Source: an uncultured Pelosinus sp. (GTDB lineage Bacteria; Bacillota; Negativicutes; Sporomusales; Acetonemataceae). From it: a stretch of DNA of 64,000 nt. Below the pieces are notes generated by a model, which saw only the letters and a list, made by a program, of their open reading frames with translations, was not told the origin of the DNA and did not search any database. Position 1 is the stretch's first letter, and each line of letters opens with the position of its first letter. Positions 41,639 to 50,658 of the stretch are shown piece after piece. The translations under genes and the position numbers were made by a program. The stretch is from positions 1 to 64,000 of the forward strand of contig UQPB01000006.1 in assembly GCA_900542835.1 (NCBI GenBank), given 5' to 3'.

Positions 41639-43006
41639 ATGATGTCAGGATTCACCGCTTTAATTCTGGCCGCCGGCAAGGGGACCCGAATGAAGTCGCA
41701 GCTGCCGAAAGTGCTGCATGCAGTTGGCGGACGACCGATGCTGCTGCGTGTGCTTGACGCCGCAGAGGCTGCCGGCGCCCTGTCGAGCGTCGTGGTTGTC
41801 GGCTTTGGCGCCGAAGAGGTGCAGGCGTCTGTGGCAGGGCGGGGCAAAACGGTTGTTCAGGCCGAACAACTGGGCACCGGTCATGCCGTAATGCAGGCCG
41901 AGCCGTTGCTTGCCACTATGGAAGAAACGGTTATGGTGCTGTGCGGCGATACGCCGCTGCTGCGGGCAGCCACACTGCAAAAGCTGCTGCTGGCGCATCG
42001 TGCCGGCAAGGCTCAGGCCACCGTACTGACCGCGATCATGCCGGATCCGTCCGGGTATGGCCGGATCATTCGCGATACGGCCGGCAGGGTGGTGAAGATT
42101 GTCGAGCAAAAGGACGCGTCGGCCGGGGAAGCGGCGGTGCGCGAAATCAATACAGGCATTTACTGCTTTGAAAAAACGGCGCTGTTTGAAGCATTGTCGG
42201 CAATTACCGCCGATAACGCCCAGTCGGAGTATTATTTGACCGACGTGATCGCCATTCTTGCCGGCCGCGGCCAAACGGTGGCAGCAATGGCGGCCGACGA
42301 ATTTGCCGAAACAATGGGAATCAATTCCCGTTCCCAACTGGCGGAGGCGGAGGCCGTTGTCCGCCAACGCAAGCTGGCGGCGCTAATGGACGCTGGCGTT
42401 ACCATTATCGACCCGGCGAGCGTGTTTGTTGAGGATACGGTAACGGTTGGTCCCGATACGGTGCTGCAGCCGTTTACCTGGCTGCAGGGAACAACTTCCA
42501 TCGGCTCGCATTGCGAGATCGGACCGAACACCCGCCTGCAGGATACGGTGGTTGGCGATCATACGGTTATTCATTTTTCCTACACGCATCAGTGCGTGAT
42601 CGGCAGTGGCGTCACGGTTGGCCCTTATGTGCACATCCGCCCTGATTCCAATCTGGCCGACGGCGTCAAAGTCGGCAACTTTGTGGAAGTGAAAAACTCC
42701 CAGGTTGGTGCGGGCAGCAAGCTGCCGCACCTTAGCTACATTGGCGACGCTGATCTGGGGGCGGGCATTAATATCGGCTGCGGCACGATAACCGTTAATT
42801 ATGACGGCAAAAAGAAACACCGCACTGTAGTCGAGGACAACGCTTTTATCGGCTGCAACAGCAATCTGGTGGCCCCGGTAACCGTTGGCAGCGGCGCTTA
42901 TGTCGGCGCCGGTTCGACAATTACCAAGAATGTGCCGCCGGGAGCGCTGGGCGTGGCCCGGGCCCGGCAGTCCAATATTGAAGAGTGGGTCGAACGGCGG
43001 CGTTAA
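41639..43006 (+). CDS. glmU: Bifunctional UDP-GlcNAc pyrophosphorylase/GlcN-1-P acetyltransferase
   Basis: A 455-residue enzyme that makes UDP-GlcNAc. The uridyltransferase domain (about 1-230) has LAAGKGTRMKSQLPKVLH and the hexapeptide-repeat acetyltransferase domain (about 250-455) has the GNFVEVKNSQVGAGSKLPHLSYIGDA block. The length is the family norm. caggagg lies seven bases before the start. prs follows, as in Bacillus. Confidence 0.96.
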   Translation: MMSGFTALILAAGKGTRMKSQLPKVLHAVGGRPMLLRVLDAAEAAGALSSVVVVGFGAEEVQASVAGRGKTVVQAEQLGTGHAVMQAEPLLATMEETVMVLCGDTPLLRAATLQKLLLAHRAGKAQATVLTAIMPDPSGYGRIIRDTAGRVVKIVEQKDASAGEAAVREINTGIYCFEKTALFEALSAITADNAQSEYYLTDVIAILAGRGQTVAAMAADEFAETMGINSRSQLAEAEAVVRQRKLAALMDAGVTIIDPASVFVEDTVTVGPDTVLQPFTWLQGTTSIGSHCEIGPNTRLQDTVVGDHTVIHFSYTHQCVIGSGVTVGPYVHIRPDSNLADGVKVGNFVEVKNSQVGAGSKLPHLSYIGDADLGAGINIGCGTITVNYDGKKKHRTVVEDNAFIGCNSNLVAPVTVGSGAYVGAGSTITKNVPPGALGVARARQSNIEEWVERRR

Positions 43007-43081
43007 TGCGCCGGGATTTTGCCGCCCGGCAGGCTTAAATTTAGATAAGATATCTATTATTTCGTGGGGGGAAATTTAACA

Positions 43082-44035
43082 ATGGTTTTTGATGACGGAA
43101 AACGGCTGCGAATTTTGACAGGCAACGCCCATCCCGCACTGGCGGAAGAGATAGCCACCTATCTGGGCTTGTCGGTGGGAGATGCGTTTGTCGGCAAATT
43201 CAACAACGGCGAAACCCAGGTTATGATTGACGAGAGCGTGCGCGGCACCGATGTTTTTATCGTGCAGCCGACCTGTAGCCCGGTGAACGATAACCTGATG
43301 GAACTTCTGATTATGGCTGACGCGGTGAAGCGCGCCTCCGCCCGCCATATCACGGCGGTTATTCCTTACTATGCCTATGCGCGGCAGGACCGTAAAACCC
43401 GCGGCCGCGAGCCGATTTCCGCCAAGCTGGTGGCTAATCTGTTGACAACTGCCGGTGTCACCCGGGTGGTCACCATGGATTTGCACGCCGGTCAGATCCA
43501 GGGCTTCTTCGATATTCCCGTCGATCATTTGCTGGGGGTGCCAATTCTCAGCGATTATATCGCCTCAAAGCAGCTCAGTGATCTGGTTGTTGTTTCCCCT
43601 GACCTGGGCGGTGTTACCAGAGCCCGGCAGCTGGCCGACCGGCTGCATGCCGATATCGCGATTATTGAGAAGCGCCGTCCGGCTCCCGGTGTTGCTGAGG
43701 TCATGAACCTGATCGGCACGGTTAAGGGAAAGACGGCAGTGCTGGTCGACGACATTGTCGATACCGCCGGCTCCTTGACCGAGGCATCCTGCGCGCTGAT
43801 TGACCGCGGCGCCAAAGATGTTTACGCCTGCTGCACCCATCCCGTACTTAGCCACCCGGCAATTGAACGCATTGAGAAATCCTGCATCAGCGAGCTGATT
43901 GTGACCAATACCATCCCCCTGCCGCCGGAAAAACAGAGCCCGAAAATTAAAACCTTGTCGGTAGCGCCGTTGTTCGGCGAAGCGCTGATCCGGATTTTCG
44001 GCGATCTGTCAGTCAGCAAACTATTTACAGTATAG
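43082..44035 (+). CDS. prs: Ribose-phosphate pyrophosphokinase
   Basis: A 317-residue enzyme that makes PRPP. The motifs VVTMDLHAGQIQGFFDIPVDH, VVSPDLGGVTRAR and the PRPP loop VLVDDIVDTAGS are present. The ATG at 43082 follows gtggggggaa at the right distance; the upstream in-frame GTG would start inside that site. It follows glmU as in other Firmicutes. Confidence 0.96.
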   Translation: MVFDDGKRLRILTGNAHPALAEEIATYLGLSVGDAFVGKFNNGETQVMIDESVRGTDVFIVQPTCSPVNDNLMELLIMADAVKRASARHITAVIPYYAYARQDRKTRGREPISAKLVANLLTTAGVTRVVTMDLHAGQIQGFFDIPVDHLLGVPILSDYIASKQLSDLVVVSPDLGGVTRARQLADRLHADIAIIEKRRPAPGVAEVMNLIGTVKGKTAVLVDDIVDTAGSLTEASCALIDRGAKDVYACCTHPVLSHPAIERIEKSCISELIVTNTIPLPPEKQSPKIKTLSVAPLFGEALIRIFGDLSVSKLFTV

Positions 44036-44312
44036 CTAAACACGGTAAGCACTGATTAATTCACACAGCGCAGCTTGACGGATCCTTTTTCGCCTGGCTG
44101 CGTCAGCCGGCCCTTGGAAGAGCGTTGCTATTCCCGCGGTCTGGCTTCCTTGCCAGACGAAAAAGTCTCTCACCAATCTGACTGGTTCATTTAATCAGCG
44201 CTTACCAAGGCAGCGGAAATGAGCCTGACGGCGTTGCCGCCTGCTTCGGCGAAGAAGCGGCGCCAGGCCGCTGCCGTCTTCTCGCAGAACTTTATCTGGA
44301 AAGGGATCGCAC
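44036..44312. other. Intergenic region with repeat A and a hairpin
   Basis: Between prs and the deacetylase gene lie the complete family A element (44044-44206) and a GC-rich stem (ggcagcgg at 44209 against ccgctgcc at 44268, with an inner gcctg/cgccaggc stem). No gene is seen. Confidence 0.6.
44044..44206. repeat. MITE-like element family A, complete copy
   Basis: Terminal inverted repeats ggtaagcactgattaat and ttaatcagcgcttacc bound 163 bp that contain cctttttcgcctggctgcgtcag. Related parts occur at 4553-4683, 20329-20412 and 23369-23407. There is no open frame of note. Confidence 0.75.
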
Positions 44313-45143
44313 ATGTTTGACGCCAATTGGCGGTTGACCAGCCTGCTTGGCTTATTGACAGCCGCCGCGGTTTTTTGCCTGTTGCTTGATTATTTCCGGC
44401 TTTTGAAACGGCCGGCCCGTATTGGCCTTTGGCTGGCTCTTGTCTGCATCGCCGCCGGCTTTGGCCTGACGTTGCAGGCGGTGTTGCCGGGCAATCATTT
44501 CTACGGCCCCGTTTTCAGCGAGGTCGCCACCGCGGAAAAGGTGGTGGCGCTGACCTTTGACGATGGTCCCTATCCCCCTTATACGGAGCAGCTTTTGGAC
44601 GTGCTGGGCGAGGCGAATGTTACCGCTACGTTTTTCATGCTTGGCCAAAACGCCGAACAGCACCCGGAACTGGTTGCCCGGGTGGCGGCAGCCGGGCATC
44701 AGATTGGCAACCACACCTATTCGCATGTGGATTTGTTAAAGCTCAGCCGGGATCGGATTGCCGATGAAATTGACAGGACCCAGCGAGTGCTGACCGCGAT
44801 TACCGGCAGCACGCCGGTGCTGATGCGGCCGCCGCACGGCTTTCGCGACGCGGTGGTCATGGAGGTTATGGCTGAGCGGGGCTTGAAAGTGGTGGAGTGG
44901 TCAGTCGTGAGCCGCGACTGGCTTAATCCGGGAGTGGAGACGATTGTCGGGCGCACGCTTGACGGCGTGAAGAACGGATCGATAGTCTTGCTGCATGATG
45001 GCGACAGTATTGCCAATACCGCCTCGCGGGCGCAGACTGTCGAAGCGGCTCGCCGCATTATCCGTGAGTTGAAAAGCCGCGGCTACCGCTTTGTTACTGT
45101 CGGTGAGATTCTTCAGGCGCCAGCCGCAGAGGGGGCTAATTAA
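44313..45143 (+). CDS. Membrane-anchored polysaccharide deacetylase (NodB domain)
   Basis: A 276-residue protein with two N-terminal membrane segments (about 8-25 and 38-56) and a NodB domain: TFDDGPYPPYT (catalytic Asp pair), the metal-binding HTYSH, and RPPHG. It would remove acetyl groups from peptidoglycan or another glycan outside the inner membrane. The gene overlaps pth by one base (TAATG). Confidence 0.9.
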   Translation: MFDANWRLTSLLGLLTAAAVFCLLLDYFRLLKRPARIGLWLALVCIAAGFGLTLQAVLPGNHFYGPVFSEVATAEKVVALTFDDGPYPPYTEQLLDVLGEANVTATFFMLGQNAEQHPELVARVAAAGHQIGNHTYSHVDLLKLSRDRIADEIDRTQRVLTAITGSTPVLMRPPHGFRDAVVMEVMAERGLKVVEWSVVSRDWLNPGVETIVGRTLDGVKNGSIVLLHDGDSIANTASRAQTVEAARRIIRELKSRGYRFVTVGEILQAPAAEGAN

Positions 45144-45703
45144 TGAAACTGATTGTCGGGCTGGGTAATCCCGGTTCTGAATACAGCGCTACCCGTCATA
45201 ACGCCGGTTTTCTGGCGATTGACGAGCTGGCCCGGCGCTGGGGCGTCGACAGCTGGCGCAGTCGCAATGAAGCTGTTTGCGCTGAGTACCGCGATGCCGG
45301 CGAGACGGTTCTGCTGGTCAAGCCCCAGACCTATATGAACCTGAGCGGCGTGGCTGTCGGCGAATTGATGCGCTGGTATAAACTGACCAGCGAGGACATT
45401 ATCGTTATCTACGATGATCTTGACCTGCCGGTGGGCAAGCTGCGGCTGCGGCCGCAGGGAGGCGCGGGCGGTCACAAGGGGATTGAATCCTTGCTGATCC
45501 ATTTGGGCAGCGAAGCTTTTGCCCGTATCCGGATCGGTATCGGCAGACCGCCGGTCGGCTGGGAAACCGCCAAGTATGTATTAGGCCGGTTTACGCAGGA
45601 AGAAGCGCCGCTGCTGGCGACGGCGATTGCCAGAGTCGCCGAGGCGGTTGAATGTATCCTGCAGCAGGGGTTTGTCAAAGCAATGAACCTGTATAGTAAA
45701 TAA
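45143..45703 (+). CDS. pth: Peptidyl-tRNA hydrolase
   Basis: A 186-residue enzyme that recycles peptidyl-tRNA. The motif LGNPGSEYSATRHNAGFLAID includes the catalytic His; DDLDLPVGKLRLR and GGAGGHKGIESL are also typical. It follows glmU-prs as in Bacillus, with the deacetylase gene inserted. Confidence 0.96.
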   Translation: MKLIVGLGNPGSEYSATRHNAGFLAIDELARRWGVDSWRSRNEAVCAEYRDAGETVLLVKPQTYMNLSGVAVGELMRWYKLTSEDIIVIYDDLDLPVGKLRLRPQGGAGGHKGIESLLIHLGSEAFARIRIGIGRPPVGWETAKYVLGRFTQEEAPLLATAIARVAEAVECILQQGFVKAMNLYSK

Positions 45704-45726
45704 AAGCCAGCAAAGGAGAGGATTGA

Positions 45727-46158
45727 ATGAAAAAGCGTCTTGTTACCAGCCTTCTGTGTGTGTGTCTGGCGTTGGCCGGCGCCGCTTCAACGACTCAGGC
45801 CTTCAGCGTCGGCGATATTTTAAAAGTTGGCGGCATTGGCATCCTGATCGATCAGTTCTCAACCCCTTTGAATAACTTTATCAACACATTAACGTTTAAA
45901 CACGGCGGCGGCCATGACTATGCCACCAAAGTTGTCCCGATTCTGTCGTTTGGCAGTGGCGGCTACGTTGGCGCGGCCCAGGTAATGGGATCACAGGAAC
46001 TGGTGAACAAAACAAAAGCGGTGATCCAGATCGAGGGCGATTTCAGCGGCAACCGCTTCCGGGTTAAAGCGCTGGTGCCGATTGACAGCGCCAATCCGAC
46101 CAATTTTTCACGCGTACAGGGTGTAGGCGTATCGGCGATTATTGATATTAAAATTTAG
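45727..46158 (+). CDS. Secreted protein of unknown function
   Basis: A 143-residue protein with a clear signal peptide (MKKRLVTSLLCVCLALAGA ... TTQA) and a glycine-rich mature part with VGGIGILIDQFSTPLNNFINTL and SFGSGGYVGAAQV. No family is recognised. It starts 24 bases after pth (aaaggagagg binding site) and is followed at once by a radical SAM gene, so the two probably share a transcript. I cannot assign a function. Confidence 0.75.
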   Translation: MKKRLVTSLLCVCLALAGAASTTQAFSVGDILKVGGIGILIDQFSTPLNNFINTLTFKHGGGHDYATKVVPILSFGSGGYVGAAQVMGSQELVNKTKAVIQIEGDFSGNRFRVKALVPIDSANPTNFSRVQGVGVSAIIDIKI

Positions 46159-46159
46159 G

Positions 46160-47407
46160 ATGACTACGATGCTGACTGCGCTTTATGCCGATCAAAACGG
46201 CACCATTTATGACGCTCCCGGCTATCAGGCGGTCGGCCGCTCGGGCGATGCGGCTGTCACGCTGACCGACGCGGACATGATCCCGCTGCCGCCGCAGGCG
46301 GAACTGATGTTTCTGCCCGGACGCAGCGCTGTCGCCGTACAGAAGGGTGTCATTGCCCCAATTGCCCGCGAATTAGCTGCCGTGGCCGCTATCCTGCCGG
46401 CCGGCTACACCCGTACGCTGCTGCCGGCCTTTGACCGGCTGCCGGACGCGCCGCAGCTGCCCCTGTTCGGCTATACGGCGGTCGCGTTTAAGAAAGGCAG
46501 GCTGTGGGCTGCCGCTATTAAAAGCGACGACACCAGCAAGTGGAATCCCGAGCTCTATAACGGCAGCGACCTTGAACAGCGCATTGCTGCCGTTAAGCGG
46601 GACTTGCCGGGCAACCGGATCGTGGAGCAATTGGCGAAATGTTCGCTGACCTGGCATTGCCTGACGGCGCAAAACCTGTTCTACCGCCGCTGGGAGGCCG
46701 GTATTCCCGTGTCGCCGGCCTGCAATGCCAATTGCTACGGCTGCATATCGCTGCAGCCGGCCGAGTGCTGTCCGTCGCCGCAAAGCCGTATCAATTTTGC
46801 GCCGACGGCTGCTGAAATTGCCGCGGTCGGCGCCTATCACCTGTCGCGGGCACCGGAGGCGATTGTCAGCTTCGGGCAGGGCTGCGAAGGCGAGCCATCA
46901 CTGGCCTGCGAAAATGTCAGCGAAGCGATCCGCCTGATCCGGGGGCAGACACAGCAGGGCCTGATCAATATCAATACCAATGCCGGCTTCTGCCGGGGGA
47001 TCGAGTCCATTGTCGACGCCGGACTCAATTCGATGCGGGTCAGCATGATCAGCGCGGTGCCGGACGTATACCAGTCTTATTACCGCGGCAATTACAGTCT
47101 GGATGCGGTAGCATCATCGATTGATTACGCCAAGGCGCGCGGCGTCTATGTTTCGATCAATTTGCTGCTGTTCCCCGGCCTCAATGACAGCGATGGCGAG
47201 ATCAAGGCCTGGCAGCGGTTTATCCGCGAGCGGGGTATTGATATGATTCAGCTGCGCAACCTGAATGCCGATCCCGACGATTTTTGGCGGTTTATGAACC
47301 GGCCGGCTGCGCCGGCCGCGGGTGTGGCCGCGTTTATCGCCGCGCTGCGCCAGGCGTCGCCGGAGCTGGTGATTGGCAGCTTCAGCCGTTATCGTGAAAA
47401 TGGCTGA
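46160..47407 (+). CDS. Radical SAM protein
   Basis: A 415-residue enzyme. The [4Fe-4S] motif CNANCYGC (CX3CX2C) stands at about residue 191 after a long N-terminal region of about 190 residues; further cysteines (PAECCPS, CEGEPSLACE, AGFCRG) lie behind it. No SPASM-type cluster is clear at the C-terminus. The N-terminal extension has no recognised fold. Start 46160 gives MTTMLTAL; 46169 is also possible. The substrate is unknown. Confidence 0.85.
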   Translation: MTTMLTALYADQNGTIYDAPGYQAVGRSGDAAVTLTDADMIPLPPQAELMFLPGRSAVAVQKGVIAPIARELAAVAAILPAGYTRTLLPAFDRLPDAPQLPLFGYTAVAFKKGRLWAAAIKSDDTSKWNPELYNGSDLEQRIAAVKRDLPGNRIVEQLAKCSLTWHCLTAQNLFYRRWEAGIPVSPACNANCYGCISLQPAECCPSPQSRINFAPTAAEIAAVGAYHLSRAPEAIVSFGQGCEGEPSLACENVSEAIRLIRGQTQQGLININTNAGFCRGIESIVDAGLNSMRVSMISAVPDVYQSYYRGNYSLDAVASSIDYAKARGVYVSINLLLFPGLNDSDGEIKAWQRFIRERGIDMIQLRNLNADPDDFWRFMNRPAAPAAGVAAFIAALRQASPELVIGSFSRYRENG

Positions 47408-47424
47408 AAAATAAAAATGCTTGG

Positions 47425-47453
47425 TTGCTATGCAGATAAGCATGTGCTATAAT
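47425..47453 (+). promoter_or_regulatory. rpmE promoter
   Basis: TTGCTA (47425-47430), 17-base spacer and an extended -10, TGCTATAAT (TATAAT at 47448-47453). Confidence 0.75.
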
Positions 47454-47499
47454 TATTTAGCGTGAATAGTGTTTTCCGAAATAAGTGAGGTGCGATAGA

Positions 47500-47703
47500 A
47501 TGAAAGAAAAAATTCATCCCCAATACAACGAGGCGAAGGTAACCTGCGCTTGCGGCAGTACGTTTACGTCCGGTTCAGTTAAGAAAGAATTGCGCATTGA
47601 CGTCTGCTCGGCCTGCCATCCGTTTTTTACCGGTCAGCAGCGCAACATGGCTGCCCGCGGCCGTATTGAAAAGTTCAATAAACGCTACGGACAGGGCCAA
47701 TAA
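47500..47703 (+). CDS. rpmE: 50S ribosomal protein L31
   Basis: A 67-residue ribosomal protein with the zinc-type cysteines CACG near residue 14 and CSACHPFF near residue 35. The start at 47500 follows gtgaggtg. It opens the standard rpmE-DUF1385-prfA-prmC group. Confidence 0.95.
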   Translation: MKEKIHPQYNEAKVTCACGSTFTSGSVKKELRIDVCSACHPFFTGQQRNMAARGRIEKFNKRYGQGQ

Positions 47704-47786
47704 AAAACAGGCTGGTTGTAGACAGCCAATCGGCAGAGCAGCGATGCTCTGCCGTATTTATATCGGTTTACCAAGGAGGGATAGCG

Positions 47787-48686
47787 ATGAATGCAGCGAA
47801 ACCGAGTATTGGCGGCCAGGCGGTTATTGAGGGCGTTATGATGAAAGGTCCTTCCCATATTGCTACCGCCGTACGCGAACCATCCGGTACGATTGCCCTG
47901 CGAAAAGAAACGGTAACGACTCTTGGCGACCGCTATCCGCTATTAAAAAAACCGTTGCTGCGCGGCGTTGTCGCATTGGGTGAATCGCTGGCCTACGGCC
48001 TGAAAGCGCTGTCGTTCTCGGCCCAGGCGGCCGGGGAGGAGAGCGAGCAGCTGACCACCAGGGAGATTGCGATGACAATGCTGTTTTCGCTGGGGCTGGC
48101 GGTAGTGCTGTTTGTGGTTATTCCCACCTTTGCCGCCAAGTATATCCATGGCTCGATAACCGATCCCCGTCTGCTGAATCTGTTTGAGGGCGGCCTGCGG
48201 CTGAGTATTTTTATCCTCTACATTGCCGGCATTTCCTCGCTGAAGGACATTCAGCGGGTATTCCAGTATCACGGGGCGGAGCATAAAACCATCCATGCCT
48301 ATGAGGCCGGTGTGCCGCTTGATGTTGAGCATATTAAACCGTTCAGCCGCCTGCATCCCCGCTGCGGCACGAACTTTTTGCTGATCGTCATGGTTGTCAG
48401 CATTATCATGTTCGCTTTTCTTGGCTGGCCTGAACTGCATTGGCGGATACTGTCACGGGTTCTGCTGCTGCCTGTTGTTGCCGGCATCTCTTACGAGATT
48501 ATCCGCTTTGCCGGCCGCAGCCAAAACCGCTGGGTGGCCTGCGCGATTACCCCAGGCTTATGGCTGCAATATCTGACTACCCGCGAGCCTAGCGACGATC
48601 AAATCGAGGTGGCGGTCGCCGCCTTGGAAGCGGTGCGGCCGCAGGATGAATCCGGGACAGAGCCGGAAGGTGAACTGAACTCGTAA
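47787..48686 (+). CDS. DUF1385 membrane protein (YqhQ-like)
   Basis: A 299-residue protein with the N-terminal family pattern IGGQAVIEGVMMKGP, three to five membrane segments and the block YHGAEHKTIHAYEAG, whose histidines may bind metal. The function of the family is unknown, but its place between rpmE and prfA is conserved in Firmicutes. Confidence 0.92.
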   Translation: MNAAKPSIGGQAVIEGVMMKGPSHIATAVREPSGTIALRKETVTTLGDRYPLLKKPLLRGVVALGESLAYGLKALSFSAQAAGEESEQLTTREIAMTMLFSLGLAVVLFVVIPTFAAKYIHGSITDPRLLNLFEGGLRLSIFILYIAGISSLKDIQRVFQYHGAEHKTIHAYEAGVPLDVEHIKPFSRLHPRCGTNFLLIVMVVSIIMFAFLGWPELHWRILSRVLLLPVVAGISYEIIRFAGRSQNRWVACAITPGLWLQYLTTREPSDDQIEVAVAALEAVRPQDESGTEPEGELNS

Positions 48687-48709
48687 AATGCTCATGTGAG
48701 GTGAACCTG

Positions 48710-49774
48710 TTGCTTGACAAATTACAGGCAATTGAGGATAAATACTTAGAATTGGAAAATCTGATCAGCGATCCGGCCGCGATGCAGGACATGACGCAGT
48801 GGCAGAAAAACTCGCGTGCCCACGCTAAACTTGCCGGCGTTGTTTTAAAATTCCGCGAGTATAAGGCAATTGCGCAGGAGCTGGCCGAAACCCGTCAACT
48901 GCTGAAAGAGGACGATCCTGAACTGCGGGCGATGGCGGAAGCGGAATTCGCCGAACTGAAGGACAAGAGCGAGGTTCTGGCCGGGGAACTGCGGATTTTG
49001 CTGCTGCCCAAGGATCCAAACGATGAGAAAAACGTCATTGTTGAAATCCGCGGCGGCGCCGGCGGCGATGAGGCCGCTTTGTTCGCCGGTGTTTTGTTTC
49101 GCATGTACTCGCGTTATGCGGAGACCCAGAACTGGCGGATTGAACTGCTGGACTCGAGTCCGACCGGGCTGGGCGGGTTCAAGGAAGTCATCTTTCAAAT
49201 CGAGGGCGACGGCGTTTACAGCAAGCTGAAATTCGAAAGCGGTGTTCACCGCGTGCAGCGGGTGCCGGAGACGGAAGCCAGTGGCCGGATTCATACCTCC
49301 ACGGTCACGGTGGCGGTACTGCCGGAGGCGGAGGAAGTGGATGTCGCCATCAATCCCAATGACTTGCGGATCGACACCTACTGCGCCAGCGGCGCCGGCG
49401 GTCAGCATATCAATAAGACGGAATCGGCCGTCCGCATCACCCATTTACCCTCAGGTATTGTTGTACAATGCCAGGATCAGAAATCACAGTTGAAAAACCG
49501 TGAAAAGGCGATGAAGGTGCTGGCGGCGAGGCTGCTTGAGGCGGCGCGGGAATCGGCTCACGCCGAAGAGGCGGAAAACCGCAAGAGCCAGGTGGGTACC
49601 GGCGACCGCAGCGAACGCATCCGTACCTATAATTTCCCTCAGGGGCGGGTTACCGATCATCGCATCGGCCTGACACTGCATAAGCTGGATTTTATTCTGA
49701 ACGGCGATTTGGACGAACTGACGCAGGCGCTGGCGACAGCTGCCCAGAGCGAACGGTTGAAGCAGGTGGAGTAA
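48710..49774 (+). CDS. prfA: Peptide chain release factor 1
   Basis: A 354-residue class I release factor for UAA and UAG. The GGQ motif lies in SGAGGQHINKTESAVRITHLPSG at about residue 227. A TTG at 48710 is preferred because it gives the normal start LLDKLQAIEDKY and lies six bases after gaggtg; a GTG at 48701 overlaps that site. prmC, which methylates the GGQ glutamine, overlaps its stop by one base. Confidence 0.95.
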   Translation: MLDKLQAIEDKYLELENLISDPAAMQDMTQWQKNSRAHAKLAGVVLKFREYKAIAQELAETRQLLKEDDPELRAMAEAEFAELKDKSEVLAGELRILLLPKDPNDEKNVIVEIRGGAGGDEAALFAGVLFRMYSRYAETQNWRIELLDSSPTGLGGFKEVIFQIEGDGVYSKLKFESGVHRVQRVPETEASGRIHTSTVTVAVLPEAEEVDVAINPNDLRIDTYCASGAGGQHINKTESAVRITHLPSGIVVQCQDQKSQLKNREKAMKVLAARLLEAARESAHAEEAENRKSQVGTGDRSERIRTYNFPQGRVTDHRIGLTLHKLDFILNGDLDELTQALATAAQSERLKQVE

Positions 49775-50658
49775 TGGCAGAGAATCCGTCGGTATGGACG
49801 ATCGGCGCAATTTTAGATTGGACGAAGCAGTACTTCAGCGGCAAAGGCGTGGATAATCCCCGCCTTGACGCCGAGGTGCTGCTTTCCCATATTCTAGGAC
49901 GCGACCGCTTATACTTATATGTCCATTTTGATCAGCCGCTGTCGCCGGCGGAACTGGACGCTTTTCGCGTCAGTGTCCGCAAGCGGGCGGCCCGGCTGCC
50001 GGTGGCTTATATTACCGGTGAGCGGGAGTTTTATGGTCTGCGGTTTGCTGTTTCGCCCGCCGTACTGGTGCCGCGGCCAGAGACCGAGCTGCTGGTGGAG
50101 ACGGTGCTGCGGCAGCTGGCTGACAAGCCGGCGGCTCGCATCGTCGATTTGGGGACAGGCAGCGGTGCGATTGTCATCAGTCTGTTGACGCGACTGCCGG
50201 CAGCCACTGCTGTCGCTGTCGATATTTCCGCCGACGCGCTGGCTGTTGCCGGCGAAAATGCCGGCCGGCATCAGGTAGACGGCCGGCTGCAACTGCGGCA
50301 GGGCGACTTATGGGAGCCTGTCAGTGGCATGGTTTTTGACGTGATTGTGTCAAATCCTCCCTATATTGCCGCCGGCGATATCGACTCTCTGGCGCCGGAA
50401 GTCCGGCAAGAGCCGTTGCTGGCCCTGGATGGCGGCAGGGATGGGTTGGACTTTTATCGCCGTCTGCTGCGGCAGGGCGCTGCTCAACTGGCCGCCGACG
50501 GCGTGATGGCGGTTGAAATCGGCGTTGGCCAGGCGGAGCCAATCCGTGAGCTGGCGGCTGTGTCGCCGCTGGCAGTCAGCGAGGTAATTGCCGATTACGC
50601 CGGTATTGAACGAATAGTGGTTTTGAAAAAGCGGGAGGCGATAGAGCGTGGCGACTGA
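49774..50658 (+). CDS. prmC: Peptide chain release factor N5-glutamine methyltransferase
   Basis: A 294-residue SAM-dependent methyltransferase that methylates the GGQ glutamine of RF1. The SAM motif IVDLGTGSGAIVISL and the catalytic NPPY (VSNPPYIA) are present. The gene overlaps prfA by one base and the sua5-type gene by 11 bases. Confidence 0.95.
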   Translation: MAENPSVWTIGAILDWTKQYFSGKGVDNPRLDAEVLLSHILGRDRLYLYVHFDQPLSPAELDAFRVSVRKRAARLPVAYITGEREFYGLRFAVSPAVLVPRPETELLVETVLRQLADKPAARIVDLGTGSGAIVISLLTRLPAATAVAVDISADALAVAGENAGRHQVDGRLQLRQGDLWEPVSGMVFDVIVSNPPYIAAGDIDSLAPEVRQEPLLALDGGRDGLDFYRRLLRQGAAQLAADGVMAVEIGVGQAEPIRELAAVSPLAVSEVIADYAGIERIVVLKKREAIERGD

